From: Parvimonas sp015257355
GTDB lineage: Bacteria; Bacillota; Clostridia; Tissierellales; Peptoniphilaceae
NCBI RefSeq assembly: GCF_050262165.1
Contig: NZ_CP189844.1
Length of the DNA stretch: 64,000 nucleotides
Reading direction: 5' to 3' (one strand)
The position numbers and the translations under genes are program-made. Shown here one piece after another: positions 53,671-62,386 of the stretch. The notes below the pieces were generated by a model. That model saw only the letters and a program-made list of their open reading frames with translations, did not search any database and was not told where the DNA came from. Numbering within the stretch: position 1 is the stretch's first letter; the number at the start of each line of letters is the position of its first letter.

Positions 53671-53770
53671 TCAAAAAGTTTACTAATGACCTATATATAA
53701 ATAAAAATAATAGATAAAAATATTTTTAATTAATTTTACTAATAAACTTATAAAAAACTGTTTTTTTCCA

Positions 53771-53799
53771 TTGTTTTTTTATATCTTTTGTGATAAAAT
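53771..53799 (+). promoter_or_regulatory. Promoter of the Gate-domain gene, TTGTTT-17-TAAAAT
   Basis: -35 53771-53776, -10 53794-53799 with TGA before it. Confidence 0.65.
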
Positions 53800-53832
53800 A
53801 AGCTCAGTATTATTGATCGGAGGTATATTGAA

Positions 53833-54990
53833 TTGGAAGAAAAGAATATTGGAAGATTCAAAAAAGATATTGGATTGGAAAACTTCCTATGTATTGGTTT
53901 ATTCTTAGCATTTTTCATCTCAATTGGTAGCAAAATGGGTGGAATAAACATGATTAAAACTATGATGAATACAGGTTTTGATCTACTTTTAAATGTATGT
54001 CTTTATTTAATGGCGATTGCCGTTTTAGCAGGAGCAATTTCAGGTTTATTCTCTGAATTCGGAGTAATAGCACTTGTAAATAAACTTTTATCAAAAGTTA
54101 TGCATCCTATTTATGACTTACCAGGAGCATCTTCATTAGGTATGCTTAACTGCTACCTATCTGATAACCCAGCTATTTTAACATTAGCACATGATGATAA
54201 CTTTAGACGTTATTTCAAAAAATATCAAATGCCAGCTCTTACAAACTTAGGAACTGCTTTTGGTATGGGACTTATTACTACAACTTCTATGATGGGACTT
54301 AATGTAGAAGGCGCTGTTACAAGTGCTTTAATTGGTAACTTAGGAGCTATTATTGGTAGTATCGTATCTGTTAGACTTATGATTCATGCAACTAAAAAAA
54401 TGTATGGAACAACTGAATTTGTTGAAGTTAGATCAAAAGTTGAAATTCCAGAAAATTCTAGACCAGTTAGAGAAGGAAGCGCTGGAGGAAGATTTATTCA
54501 ATCAATTCTTGACGGAGGAAAAGTTGGGGTTGATATGGGTCTTTCAATCATCCCAGGTGTTGTAATCATCTGTACATTAGTTATTATCCTTACAAATGGA
54601 CCTGGAGCAAATGGATATACAGGAGCAGCTAACGAAGGTGTTGGCGTTCTTCCTTGGATAGGCGGAAAATTATCTTTCATCCTTAGCCCATTATTTGGTT
54701 TCAGCTCACCAGAAGCAATTGCAGTTCCTATAACAGCATTAGGTTCAACAGGAGCAGCAATCGGTACAGTTGCAAAAATGGCAGCAGCAGGAAAAGTTTC
54801 TGGAAATGACATAGCAGTATTTACTGCAATTTGTATGTGTTGGAGTGGATATATCTCAACTCATATCGCAATGATGGATGCACTTGGAACAAAAGAAGCA
54901 ACTGGAAAAGCATTAATCAGCCACACAATTGGTGGATTAGTAGCAGGTGTTGCAGCTCACCTTTTATATATGTTATTCCATTTATTCTAA
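53833..54990 (+). CDS. Gate-domain (nucleoside recognition) membrane protein
   Basis: 385 residues, multi-pass, with the Gate/nucleoside-recognition features VCLYLMAIAVLAGAISGLFSEFGV in the first half and an internal repeat near 240-310 (GLSIIPGVVIICTLVIIL). The block LNCYLSDNPAILTLAHDDNFRRYFKKYQ and the CMCWSGYISTHIAMMDALG segment are conserved in a Firmicutes transporter-like subfamily whose substrate is not established. The start is TTG 53833, nine bases after GGAGG; no ATG precedes the first membrane segment at a proper distance. Single gene with its own promoter and terminator. Confidence 0.75.
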   Translation: MEEKNIGRFKKDIGLENFLCIGLFLAFFISIGSKMGGINMIKTMMNTGFDLLLNVCLYLMAIAVLAGAISGLFSEFGVIALVNKLLSKVMHPIYDLPGASSLGMLNCYLSDNPAILTLAHDDNFRRYFKKYQMPALTNLGTAFGMGLITTTSMMGLNVEGAVTSALIGNLGAIIGSIVSVRLMIHATKKMYGTTEFVEVRSKVEIPENSRPVREGSAGGRFIQSILDGGKVGVDMGLSIIPGVVIICTLVIILTNGPGANGYTGAANEGVGVLPWIGGKLSFILSPLFGFSSPEAIAVPITALGSTGAAIGTVAKMAAAGKVSGNDIAVFTAICMCWSGYISTHIAMMDALGTKEATGKALISHTIGGLVAGVAAHLLYMLFHLF

Positions 54991-55004
54991 TTAAAGAAAA
55001 AATT

Positions 55005-55027
55005 AAAGGAGTGAAATTCACTCCTTT
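55005..55027. terminator. Bidirectional terminator between convergent genes
   Basis: AAAGGAGTG/CACTCCTTT stem with T6. Confidence 0.9.
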
Positions 55028-55028
55028 T

Positions 55029-55457
55029 TTATTTTATCAATTTATTCTTTTTAGCAATTTTTTTGATTTGTTCTAAATCGCTTTTGTCGTATTCTTGTCT
55101 TAAATCTCTAAATATCTTAAAATTTATCATTACGGTATTTCCTTTATTTTCTATTGAGAAACTTCTTATTCTATCCCATTTGTAGAGTTTTCCAACTAAT
55201 TGCCATGGATGAACTATTCCCATTTCACTTATTCCAGCACTCATAATACTTGTAAAGAATGCAAGCCACCAAGAAAGTGCTAAAAGGTAACCCGCAATAT
55301 CATTTTTATATCTATATGCTACAAATAGCATAAATACTAATGCAAAAATTAGAGATATGAATGTGTATTTTGTAAACTTTACTTTTATTAAGCATGTAAG
55401 TCTTCTGTATATATTAAAGACACAAAAAAATAAAGGTAATAATATCAAAGGTAACAT
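55029..55457 (-). CDS. Small membrane protein in the rpiB-gpsA operon
   Basis: 142 residues. Hydrophobic segments at about 1-14, 30-47 and 58-72, then a soluble tail with WDRIRSFSIENKGNTVMINFKI, a beta-rich PH-like pattern seen in several membrane proteins of unknown function. Starts nine bases after the gpsA stop, so co-transcribed with it. No enzyme motif seen. Confidence 0.6.
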   Translation of the reverse strand: MLPLILLPLFFCVFNIYRRLTCLIKVKFTKYTFISLIFALVFMLFVAYRYKNDIAGYLLALSWWLAFFTSIMSAGISEMGIVHPWQLVGKLYKWDRIRSFSIENKGNTVMINFKIFRDLRQEYDKSDLEQIKKIAKKNKLIK

Positions 55458-55466
55458 AGTCTCTCC

Positions 55467-56426
55467 TTAAAATTCCATTTTTATACTTCTTTTGAAAAGA
55501 TTGTCCAAAATTTCTTTTGGATCTTTTTTATTATATGTTATTTCGTAAACTGCATTTGTGATCGGTAATTCTACATCGTATTTTTCGGATAAGTCCATTA
55601 ATGCTTTTGTTGTATAATAACCCTCTGCTAGTTTTTCAAATTTTTCACCTTTTACGAATTTTTCTCCAAATTTCCTATTATTGCTAAATTCAGAAAATAC
55701 TGTTGCTTCATAATCTCCAAGATGACAAAGTCCGTAAGCACAGCTTTTGTCTCCCCCCATTTTTTCAATAAGTCTTGCAATTTCTCTAGTTCCTCTTGAC
55801 ATCAAAGCTCCTTTTAATGAGCTTAAATTAAAGCCATCAAGCATACCAGCAGCAATTCCTATTACATTTTTTGAAGCTGCTCCAATTTCATTTCCTAAAA
55901 GATCTGTTCCATAGTAAAATCTAATTAAATTACTTGAAAAAGCATCAACTAATCTTTTTACTAATTCCCTATCATCAGAATCTATTACCATACAATTTGG
56001 TATTCCATTTGTAAAGTCTTGAACATGTCCTGGTCCAATCCAAGCACCACAAGAATAGCTTTCTCCTAGTATGTCTTTTACTATTTTCGTAGGTGTAAAG
56101 CCCGTCTTTATTTCTATTCCCTTCATACAAAGTATGATTGGAATATTTTTCTCTTTAAAAATTTCTTTATTTTCATTTAGTAATTCTCTTAAACTTTGAG
56201 TTCCAACTGAAATAATTATTAAATCTTTATTAAAAACATCATTTATATCAGTTGTTAAAGTAATGGACATAGGAAGTTCAAGAAAATCATTTTTTCTATT
56301 TGCTAAAAAACTTTTCATTTTTTCTGAAGCTTCTCTACCATATAAGGAAACTTCATTTCCTATCTTATCTAAATACCAAGCTATGAAACTACCCCATCTT
56401 CCACAACCTATAACAGCTATTTTCAT
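55467..56426 (-). CDS. gpsA: Glycerol-3-phosphate dehydrogenase [NAD(P)+]
   Basis: 319-residue cytoplasmic enzyme reducing dihydroxyacetone phosphate to sn-glycerol 3-phosphate for phospholipid synthesis. Rossmann GCGRWGSFIAWYL at the N-terminus, conserved IILCMKGIE and GPGHVQD segments, and the catalytic lysine block GAASKNVIGIAAGMLDG. The usual GHG-type wording in the first glycine motif is GCGRWG here, within family range. The length is slightly below the typical 330. RBS TAGGAGAT. Second in the operon behind rpiB (eight-base gap). Confidence 0.92.
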   Translation of the reverse strand: MKIAVIGCGRWGSFIAWYLDKIGNEVSLYGREASEKMKSFLANRKNDFLELPMSITLTTDINDVFNKDLIIISVGTQSLRELLNENKEIFKEKNIPIILCMKGIEIKTGFTPTKIVKDILGESYSCGAWIGPGHVQDFTNGIPNCMVIDSDDRELVKRLVDAFSSNLIRFYYGTDLLGNEIGAASKNVIGIAAGMLDGFNLSSLKGALMSRGTREIARLIEKMGGDKSCAYGLCHLGDYEATVFSEFSNNRKFGEKFVKGEKFEKLAEGYYTTKALMDLSEKYDVELPITNAVYEITYNKKDPKEILDNLFKRSIKMEF

Positions 56427-56434
56427 AAAATCTC

Positions 56435-56866
56435 CTAATTTTCTTCCAACATATCAATTCTTTTTTGATGACGACCTCCTTCAAAGTCCTCTTCAATAAA
56501 AGTTTTTACAATATCTTTTGCAAGTTCAATTCCAGTAACTCTTGCTCCTAAACAAAGAACATTTGCATTATTATGTTTTCTTGTCATTCTAGCAGAAAAA
56601 CTTTCGCTACATAGTCCTGCACGAATTCCTTTAACCTTATTACAAGCTATTGAAATTCCGATTCCAGTTCCACAGATTGCTATTCCCAAAGAGTTTTCGT
56701 TTTCTAAAACTTTTTTGCAAACAGCTTTTCCAAAAACTGGATAATCTACACTTGTAGTTTCATCTGTTCCTACATTTATAACTTCATGTCCCATTTCTTC
56801 TAAAAATTTTACAAGTTCATTTTTCATCTCAACAGCTGAGTGGTCATTCCCAATTATAATTTTCAT
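56435..56866 (-). CDS. rpiB: Ribose-5-phosphate isomerase B
   Basis: 143-residue RpiB/LacAB-type isomerase interconverting ribose 5-phosphate and ribulose 5-phosphate. Motifs: IGNDHSAVEMKN (Asp-His pair), SVDYPVFG, catalytic Cys in GIAICGTGIGISI, GIRAGLCSESFSARMTRKHNNANVLCLGAR, and EGGRHQKRI near the end. First gene of the rpiB-gpsA-membrane protein operon, behind a good promoter. Confidence 0.95.
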   Translation of the reverse strand: MKIIIGNDHSAVEMKNELVKFLEEMGHEVINVGTDETTSVDYPVFGKAVCKKVLENENSLGIAICGTGIGISIACNKVKGIRAGLCSESFSARMTRKHNNANVLCLGARVTGIELAKDIVKTFIEEDFEGGRHQKRIDMLEEN

Positions 56867-56899
56867 AATAGTCTCCTTATTTGCTATTCAATATAACTA

Positions 56900-56928
56900 A
56901 TAATAATATATTTCCAAAGTATAGTCAA
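56900..56928 (-). promoter_or_regulatory. Promoter of the rpiB operon, TTGACT-17-TATTAT
   Basis: -35 56923-56928, -10 56900-56905, 17-base spacer. Confidence 0.8.
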
Positions 56929-56984
56929 GTAGTAACTTATAAAGATACTATATAAAAATTATATTAATTTATGTAACTTATTAA

Positions 56985-57013
56985 TTGACTTGAAGTTAAA
57001 AAAGTAGTATAAT
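56985..57013 (+). promoter_or_regulatory. Promoter of the sigma factor gene, TTGACT-17-TATAAT
   Basis: -35 56985-56990, -10 57008-57013, 17-base spacer; ~65-nt leader. Confidence 0.85.
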
Positions 57014-57084
57014 GATATCACTAAATAAAAAACTTAACCCAACAACGCAAAATACCGTCATGTCTAGTCATATCAGGAGGAAAG

Positions 57085-57636
57085 ATGTACGATAAGGAGA
57101 AAATCATAAAAAACTTTAGCCCTTTGATAAAATCGAGTATAAAAAAGTATTTCGCAAATTACATAAGCTATGAAGATGCGTATCAAGACGGAGTTGTTAA
57201 AATTTTAGAACTTTTAGAAAGCTATAAGGGTGGCGGAAAAGTTTCACTTGAATGTTATTTAAAATATCAACTAAAATATTTTTATATGCAAAAATTTTTT
57301 AAAAGAAAATTGGAGAACGAAAAAACATATACTAAAATTTATCAAACAAAAGATGATGAAACAATTGAAGTTTTAGAATTAATTGTTGATGAAAATACTG
57401 ATATTCAAAAAGATATTGAAACAAATGAAATAAATAAAAAGGTAAGAGAAATTGTGTCCACTCTCCCCCAAAAGCAAAAAGAGGTTATAGAGTATAAATT
57501 TTATGAGAACTTAAAGAATAAAGAAATTGCAGAAAGAATGAAAATTAAGGAAGATACAGTTAAGGAGTATTATAAAATAGCGAAGAAAAAATTAAAAGAT
57601 AAGTTTATAGAAAACGGGATAGATATTAAGGAGTAG
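57085..57636 (+). CDS. Small sigma-70-family RNA polymerase sigma factor
   Basis: 183 residues. Region 2 covers about 8-80 (IKSSIKKYFANYISYEDAYQDGVVKILELLESYK, with the DAYQDG core-binding turn), then a charged linker, and region 4 covers about 125-178 (IVSTLPQKQKEVIEYKFYENLKNKEIAERMKIKEDTVKEYYKIAKKKLK), with a clear helix-turn-helix. No region 3, so an alternative sigma factor. Small size and orphan position resemble TcdR/UviA-type or SigH-like factors of clostridia; the regulon cannot be inferred. No anti-sigma gene beside it. RBS AGGAGG. Confidence 0.85.
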   Translation: MYDKEKIIKNFSPLIKSSIKKYFANYISYEDAYQDGVVKILELLESYKGGGKVSLECYLKYQLKYFYMQKFFKRKLENEKTYTKIYQTKDDETIEVLELIVDENTDIQKDIETNEINKKVREIVSTLPQKQKEVIEYKFYENLKNKEIAERMKIKEDTVKEYYKIAKKKLKDKFIENGIDIKE

Positions 57637-57639
57637 TGT

Positions 57640-58050
57640 TTAGATTTATGTATCTTAGATACATATAGAAATTATATTTTTTATTTCTTTCAGAAATACT
57701 ATTGCTTGTACCCAAGCAATAGTTGAGATCTTTCGACTACGCTCAAGATGACGTGTTGGGGGCTTTACACTTCTTGGTGCTATGACGTGAAGTATTTTTT
57801 TGAAAATACTTTTTTATTAATTATTGAAGTCTATCTCCTTTTAACGTTAAGCAATAAAACAAAGTATTAAACCTTATACGTCATTTCGACTGTAGCGTAA
57901 GCCTAGTGAATCTAGCCCTAACTTTGTTTACTTGTAAACAAAAGTAGGTCTGACGCAAAGGTTGTTCAAATCTTTGATTTGAGTACAATCGACTGCGGAA
58001 ATCTCATACTTTTGCTTTAGCAAAAGTAAATGTATCGTAGATACATCAAA
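57640..58050. repeat. Dispersed palindromic repeat cluster upstream of mnmG
   Basis: A right-half element (57645-57800: TATCTTAGATACAT, TTTATTTCTTTCAGAAATA, TTGCTTGTACCCAAGCAA, ACGCTCAAGATGACGTGTTGG, TATGACGTGAA) and a left-half element (57838-58048: TTTTAACGTTAAGC, TACGTCATTTCGACTGTAG, AACTTTGTTTACTTG, AAGTAGGTCTGACGC, CTTTTGCTTTAGCAAAAG, ATGTATCGTAGATACAT). A small AAAGGACTC/GAGTTCTTT hairpin follows at about 58080-58105. No gene in 57637-58186. Confidence 0.85.
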
Positions 58051-58186
58051 TACTCCCCATATTTCATAAATACAAATTCAAAAAGGACTCTTTGAGTTCT
58101 TTTTTTGTATATTTTTATGGATTTTTTATAATTTTGTGGTAAAATATAATATGTATATTTGTGTAGATTTTTAATAAGGAGAAAAA

Positions 58187-60073
58187 ATGACTAATTTTAT
58201 AGATGAAAAATATGATGTTGTAGTAATTGGTGCAGGTCATGCCGGTTGTGAAGCAGGTCTTGCAAGCGCTAGACTTGGACTTAAAACTGCAATTCTTACT
58301 ATCAGTATGGATTCTGTTGCAGATATGCCATGTAATCCAAATATTGGTGGTACTGGTAAAGGCCATTTAGTTCGTGAGATTGATGCTCTTGGTGGCGAAA
58401 TGGCGATAAATATTGATAAAACCTTTATTCAATCAAGAATGTTGAATACTTCAAAAGGTCCTGCTGTTCATAGTTTACGTGTTCAGGCTGATAAAAAGAT
58501 GTATCATACTGAAATGAAAAAAGTTTTAGAAAATGAAAAAAATTTAGATTTAATTCAAACTGAAGTTAAAGAAATTTTAACTGAAAATAATATTGTAACA
58601 GGTGTTTTGACTACTTCAAATGAAGTATTTCCTTCAAAAGCAGTAATAATCTGTACTGGAACTTATCTTAAATCCATGATTTTAATGGGAGAAAATTGTT
58701 ATGAAAGTGGTCCTAACAATTGGAAATGCTCAACTTATTTAAGTGAGAGTTTAAAAAACTTAGGTATTCCTCTTAGACGTTTTAAGACAGGAACTCCTGC
58801 AAGAGTTCATAGAAATTCCATTGATTTTTCAAAAATGGAAGTTCAAAAAGGTGATGATAATATAATTCCTTTCTCTTTTATGAATGAAGGTAAAGATATT
58901 GGAAATCACAAGGAGGATTGTTTCTTAACCTATACAACTTTAGAAACAAAACAAATTATTGAAAAAAATCTTCATAGAAGTCCAATGTATGCTGGAATTG
59001 TAAATGGTGTAGGTCCTAGATATTGCCCTTCTATCGAGGATAAAATTGTTCGTTTCAATGAAAAAGATGAACATCAAGTTTTTATAGAACCTGAAGGCCT
59101 AGATACTTTGGAAATGTATGTTCAAGGTGTTAGTTCTACCCTACCTCTCGAAGTTCAAAAAGAAATGTATAAGAGTATTTTAGGTCTTGAAAATGTTAAA
59201 ATTATGCGTCCTGCTTATGGTATTGAGTATGACTGTATTGATCCAACTATTTTAAGAGCAACTTTGGAGCATAAGGATATTAAAAATCTATTCTTTGCCG
59301 GTCAAATCAATGGTAGCTCAGGATATGAAGAAGCAGGAAGTCAAGGCATTATCGCGGGTATAAATGCATCAATGAATATCTTAGGAAAAGAGCCATTTGT
59401 TCTTACAAGAAGTGATGCATATATTGGAGTTTTAATTGATGATTTAATTACAAAAGGTACTGATGAACCTTATAGAATGATGACTTCAAGAACTGAATAT
59501 AGACTATCACTAAGACAAGATAATGCTGATTTAAGACTTACAGAAAAGAGCTATAATGTAGGTTTAGCAACAAAAGAACGTTATGAAAAATGTTTAAATA
59601 AAAAGACTTTGATAGAAAATGAAATTGAAAGATTAAAGTCCACTATCCTAACACCAAAGGAAAATACAAATAATGCTTTGGAAGAACTAGGTAGTATGAA
59701 GTTAAAAACAGCAGTTAGTCTTTATGATTTAATCAAAAGACCTGAGCTTGACTACGAAATGCTTAAAGACTTAGATGAAACTCGTGAGCCTTTGGATAGA
59801 GAGATTAAATTACAAGTTCAAACAATGATTAAATATGAAGGATATATAGAAAAACAAAGCCAACAAATCGAAGCATTTAAAAAGCTTGAAAATAAGAAAC
59901 TTGAAAATATTGACTATAATTCCCTATCAGGTCTTAGAATTGAAGCAGTACAAAAACTTTCAAAATTTAGACCTGAAACAGTTGGTCAAGCTAGTAGAAT
60001 TTCTGGTGTAAGCCCTGCAGATATAAATGTTTTGCTAATCCACCTTGAAACTCAAAGGAGAAAAAATGGATAA
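58187..60073 (+). CDS. mnmG: tRNA uridine-5-carboxymethylaminomethyl modification enzyme MnmG
   Basis: 628-residue FAD enzyme that with MnmE modifies the wobble U34 of several tRNAs. N-terminal FAD motif VVIGAGHAGCEAGLASARLGLKT, PCNPNIGGTGKGHLVREIDALGG, RFKTGTPARVHRNSIDF, GPRYCPSIEDKI, GQINGSSGYEEAGSQGI, and the C-terminal helical tRNA-binding domain. RBS AAGGAG. The usual upstream partner mnmE is not here; the upstream neighbour is a repeat cluster and a sigma factor gene. Overlaps rsmG by eight bases. Confidence 0.97.
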   Translation: MTNFIDEKYDVVVIGAGHAGCEAGLASARLGLKTAILTISMDSVADMPCNPNIGGTGKGHLVREIDALGGEMAINIDKTFIQSRMLNTSKGPAVHSLRVQADKKMYHTEMKKVLENEKNLDLIQTEVKEILTENNIVTGVLTTSNEVFPSKAVIICTGTYLKSMILMGENCYESGPNNWKCSTYLSESLKNLGIPLRRFKTGTPARVHRNSIDFSKMEVQKGDDNIIPFSFMNEGKDIGNHKEDCFLTYTTLETKQIIEKNLHRSPMYAGIVNGVGPRYCPSIEDKIVRFNEKDEHQVFIEPEGLDTLEMYVQGVSSTLPLEVQKEMYKSILGLENVKIMRPAYGIEYDCIDPTILRATLEHKDIKNLFFAGQINGSSGYEEAGSQGIIAGINASMNILGKEPFVLTRSDAYIGVLIDDLITKGTDEPYRMMTSRTEYRLSLRQDNADLRLTEKSYNVGLATKERYEKCLNKKTLIENEIERLKSTILTPKENTNNALEELGSMKLKTAVSLYDLIKRPELDYEMLKDLDETREPLDREIKLQVQTMIKYEGYIEKQSQQIEAFKKLENKKLENIDYNSLSGLRIEAVQKLSKFRPETVGQASRISGVSPADINVLLIHLETQRRKNG

Positions 60074-60779
60074 TTTAAAAAATTTAACACAAAAAGAAAG
60101 TATCAATTTAAGTGATATTGCTATAGAAAAGTTTGAAATTTACAGAAAATTAATCCTAGAATGGAATGAAAAAATAAATTTAACAGCAATTACTGATGAA
60201 GATGCTATGAATACAAAACATTTTTTAGATTGTCTATTACTTACAAAAACGGGATTTTTTGATGATGATAAAACTGTATTAGATGTTGGAACTGGTGCAG
60301 GTTTCCCTGCTATTCCACTTAAACTATATAATGAAAATCTTAAAGTTACAATGCTAGATAGTTTAAATAAGAGAATAAAGTTTTTAAATATAGTAATTGA
60401 TGATTTGAAATTAAAAGATATAAAGGCAATTCATGGACGTGCAGAAGAAGTCGGAAGAAAAGAAGGCTTTAGAGAAAGCTTTGATATAGTTAGCTCAAGA
60501 GCAGTAGCTTCCCTATCTTTACTTTTGGAATTTACAATTCCATTTTTAAAGGTTAATGGATTATTTCTAGCAATGAAAGGCCCATCATATCTTGAAGAAG
60601 TAGAAGATTCAAAAAACGCTTTTAAAAGATTAAATTGCAAATTAGAAAAAGTTGTAAATTTCAAGATTGAACAAAATGGTGAAATCTCAGAAAGAAATAT
60701 TTTAATAATCAAAAAGACAGGAAAAACACCTGATAATTTCCCAAGAAATATGGGACAAATAAAGAAAAAACCATTATAA
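60066..60779 (+). CDS. rsmG: 16S rRNA (guanine-527-N7) methyltransferase RsmG
   Basis: 237 residues. SAM-binding motif LDVGTGAGFPAIPLKLY, FLDCLLL, MLDSLNKRIKFLN, and FDIVSSRAVASLSLLLEF; C-terminal FPRNMGQIKKKPL is the usual RsmG end. ATG 60066 follows AAAGGAG and overlaps the mnmG stop. An in-frame TTG at 60045 precedes the ribosome site and is not used. The mnmG-rsmG pair near parAB is typical of the origin region. Confidence 0.96.
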   Translation: MDNLKNLTQKESINLSDIAIEKFEIYRKLILEWNEKINLTAITDEDAMNTKHFLDCLLLTKTGFFDDDKTVLDVGTGAGFPAIPLKLYNENLKVTMLDSLNKRIKFLNIVIDDLKLKDIKAIHGRAEEVGRKEGFRESFDIVSSRAVASLSLLLEFTIPFLKVNGLFLAMKGPSYLEEVEDSKNAFKRLNCKLEKVVNFKIEQNGEISERNILIIKKTGKTPDNFPRNMGQIKKKPL

Positions 60780-60785
60780 AAAGTA

Positions 60786-60810
60786 AAGAAGGCTAAAAGC
60801 CTTCTTTTTT
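60786..60810 (+). terminator. Terminator of mnmG-rsmG
   Basis: AAGAAGGCT/AGCCTTCTT stem, AAA loop, T run. Confidence 0.92.
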
Positions 60811-60871
60811 TGTTTCAATCCCCTATGTTTTATGTGAAATATTATTAATTATTTTGTTTCACAATAAAAAA

Positions 60872-60894
60872 AAGACGGTTGTTATAACCGTCTT
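60872..60894 (-). terminator. Terminator of the NlpC/P60 gene
   Basis: AAGACGGTT/AACCGTCTT stem followed by T's on the minus strand. TTGTTTCACAATAAA, the end of the ~65-bp repeat, lies just beside it at 60855-60869. Confidence 0.88.
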
Positions 60895-60907
60895 AAATTT
60901 TAATGAA

Positions 60908-62248
60908 CTATTTAACTATTCTTCTTGCTCCTACATAAGTATTTCCAAAATAACTTCCGAAAAGTTTACTTACGATAACACCTGTTCCTGGGCTTGATGC
61001 GTGTACGAACTGGTTGTTTCCGATGTAGATACCAACGTGGCTGATTCTTCCTCCACCGTTGTTAAAGAATACTAAGTCACCTTTTCTTAAGTCTTTTGAA
61101 TCTACACTTATACCGTTATTAATTTGAGTATATGATGTTCTATTTAAGCTGATTCCAACTTGTTTATACACATAATATACTAAACCTGAACAGTCAAATC
61201 CGATATTTGGATTAGCAGATGCCCAAATGTATGGTTTACCAACTTGAGCTAATGCTAAATCAATAACTTTATCTATATCAGAACTATATGATTGTTTTTC
61301 AGTCTTAGCAGGAGTTGAATTTCCTGAATTATTATTAGCTTTTGGTTGTTCAGCAGCTGGTTTAGTTGCTGAAAGGTATGATTTAATTACATATCCAGTC
61401 TTTCCATTAAATGTAAATTCTACCCATTCACCTTTATCAATACCAGTAACTTTTTCACCTTTTGATAAAATACCAAGTTTAGATGATGTAGCTGATTGGT
61501 CAGATCTAACATTTAAGTTTTCTGTTGCATAAAGTGTAACTTTCTTTGCAGCAGCAGCTTTCTTTTGTTCTGCAGCTTTCTTTTCAGCAGCTACTCTTTC
61601 TTCTTCCGCTTTCTTTTCAGCAGCTTTTCTTTCTTCAGCAGCTTTCTTTTCAGCAGCTACTCTTTCTTCTTCTGCTTTCTTTTGTTCTGCAGCTTTCTTT
61701 TCTTCTTCAGCCTTTTTATCTTCAGCGGCTTTATTTTCTGATGCTACTTTTTCTTCTTCTGCTTTAATTTCTTTTTCTGTCTTTTCTGGTTCAACTACTT
61801 CTTTAGTTAATAATGCAACATCAACAGATAAAACTTTACCATCAACTGTGACAGTTGCCATCTTATCTCCAGTCATTTCAACTTTAACGATTGAACCTTT
61901 TTGAAGTTTAACAGTTTCTCCCTCAGAATCAGTTAATGCAAGTTTAGCTTCTACAGATTCTTTAATATAGAAAGCATTTTCTTCTAATTCTGGCATTAAT
62001 GTATCTTCTTCTGTAACTAGTGAATATATATCTTGATCATCTGATAATTTTTTTAATTCAACAACGGAAGGAGTTTCTACTACTAGAGTTGAACTGCTAA
62101 CTAAAAAATTATTTATTTCCTCAATATTTGTACTATGAATTTTTACTTCTACTTTTTCAGTCTCATCGGCATATGTACTTGCTACTGGCAATGCAGTACA
62201 AACTAACGCGCATAACATAGAAGTTGTCAAAACTTTTTTAATTTTCAT
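60908..62248 (-). CDS. Secreted SH3 + NlpC/P60 peptidoglycan hydrolase
   Basis: 446 residues. Signal peptide (about 1-27, ending TYA). Residues ~30-150 are an uncharacterised beta-rich region, then a ~75-residue Lys/Glu/Ala coiled stretch (AAEEKRKAAEKKAEEERVAA type), a bacterial SH3 domain (ATENLNVRSDQSATSSKLGIL...GKTGYVIKSYL), a Ser/Asn linker, and a C-terminal NlpC/P60 domain with catalytic Cys (IGFDCSGLVYYVY), His (RISHVGIYIG) and second His (QFVHASSPG). Relatives cut D-Glu-diamino acid bonds in stem peptides and help daughter-cell separation. The upstream region has a consensus promoter and six WalR-like boxes, fitting WalRK control. RBS AGGAGG. Confidence 0.93.
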   Translation of the reverse strand: MKIKKVLTTSMLCALVCTALPVASTYADETEKVEVKIHSTNIEEINNFLVSSSTLVVETPSVVELKKLSDDQDIYSLVTEEDTLMPELEENAFYIKESVEAKLALTDSEGETVKLQKGSIVKVEMTGDKMATVTVDGKVLSVDVALLTKEVVEPEKTEKEIKAEEEKVASENKAAEDKKAEEEKKAAEQKKAEEERVAAEKKAAEERKAAEKKAEEERVAAEKKAAEQKKAAAAKKVTLYATENLNVRSDQSATSSKLGILSKGEKVTGIDKGEWVEFTFNGKTGYVIKSYLSATKPAAEQPKANNNSGNSTPAKTEKQSYSSDIDKVIDLALAQVGKPYIWASANPNIGFDCSGLVYYVYKQVGISLNRTSYTQINNGISVDSKDLRKGDLVFFNNGGGRISHVGIYIGNNQFVHASSPGTGVIVSKLFGSYFGNTYVGARRIVK

Positions 62249-62272
62249 AACTACCTCCTAACTTATAGACAT

Positions 62273-62301
62273 ATTTTACACTACCTATTGAAAAAAGTCA
62301 A
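62273..62301 (-). promoter_or_regulatory. Promoter of the NlpC/P60 gene, TTGACT-17-TAAAAT
   Basis: -35 at 62296-62301, -10 at 62273-62278, 17-base spacer; WalR-like boxes start directly upstream. Confidence 0.85.
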
Positions 62302-62307
62302 CAAAAA

Positions 62308-62366
62308 GTTACAAAAAAATTACAAAAGTTTACAAAAATATTACAAAAAGTTACAAATAGGTTACA
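62308..62366 (-). promoter_or_regulatory. Six WalR-like TGTWAH boxes upstream of the cell-wall hydrolase
   Basis: On the minus strand: TGTAAC-5-TGTAAC-4-TGTAAT-5-TGTAAA-4-TGTAAT-5-TGTAAC, that is three pairs of the WalR (YycF) consensus TGTWAH-N5-TGTWAH in phase every 21 bases, ending seven bases upstream of the -35. WalR in Firmicutes controls autolysin genes. The match is by consensus only; walR itself is not in the window. Confidence 0.65.
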
Positions 62367-62386
62367 AGAAGAATTTTTTTATTAAA

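Noticed and set aside
62300..62370. DnaA-box or DnaA-trio origin element in the TTACA repeats
   Set aside because: No TTATCCACA boxes nearby; box spacing and position before a hydrolase promoter fit WalR better. The origin itself is not in the window.
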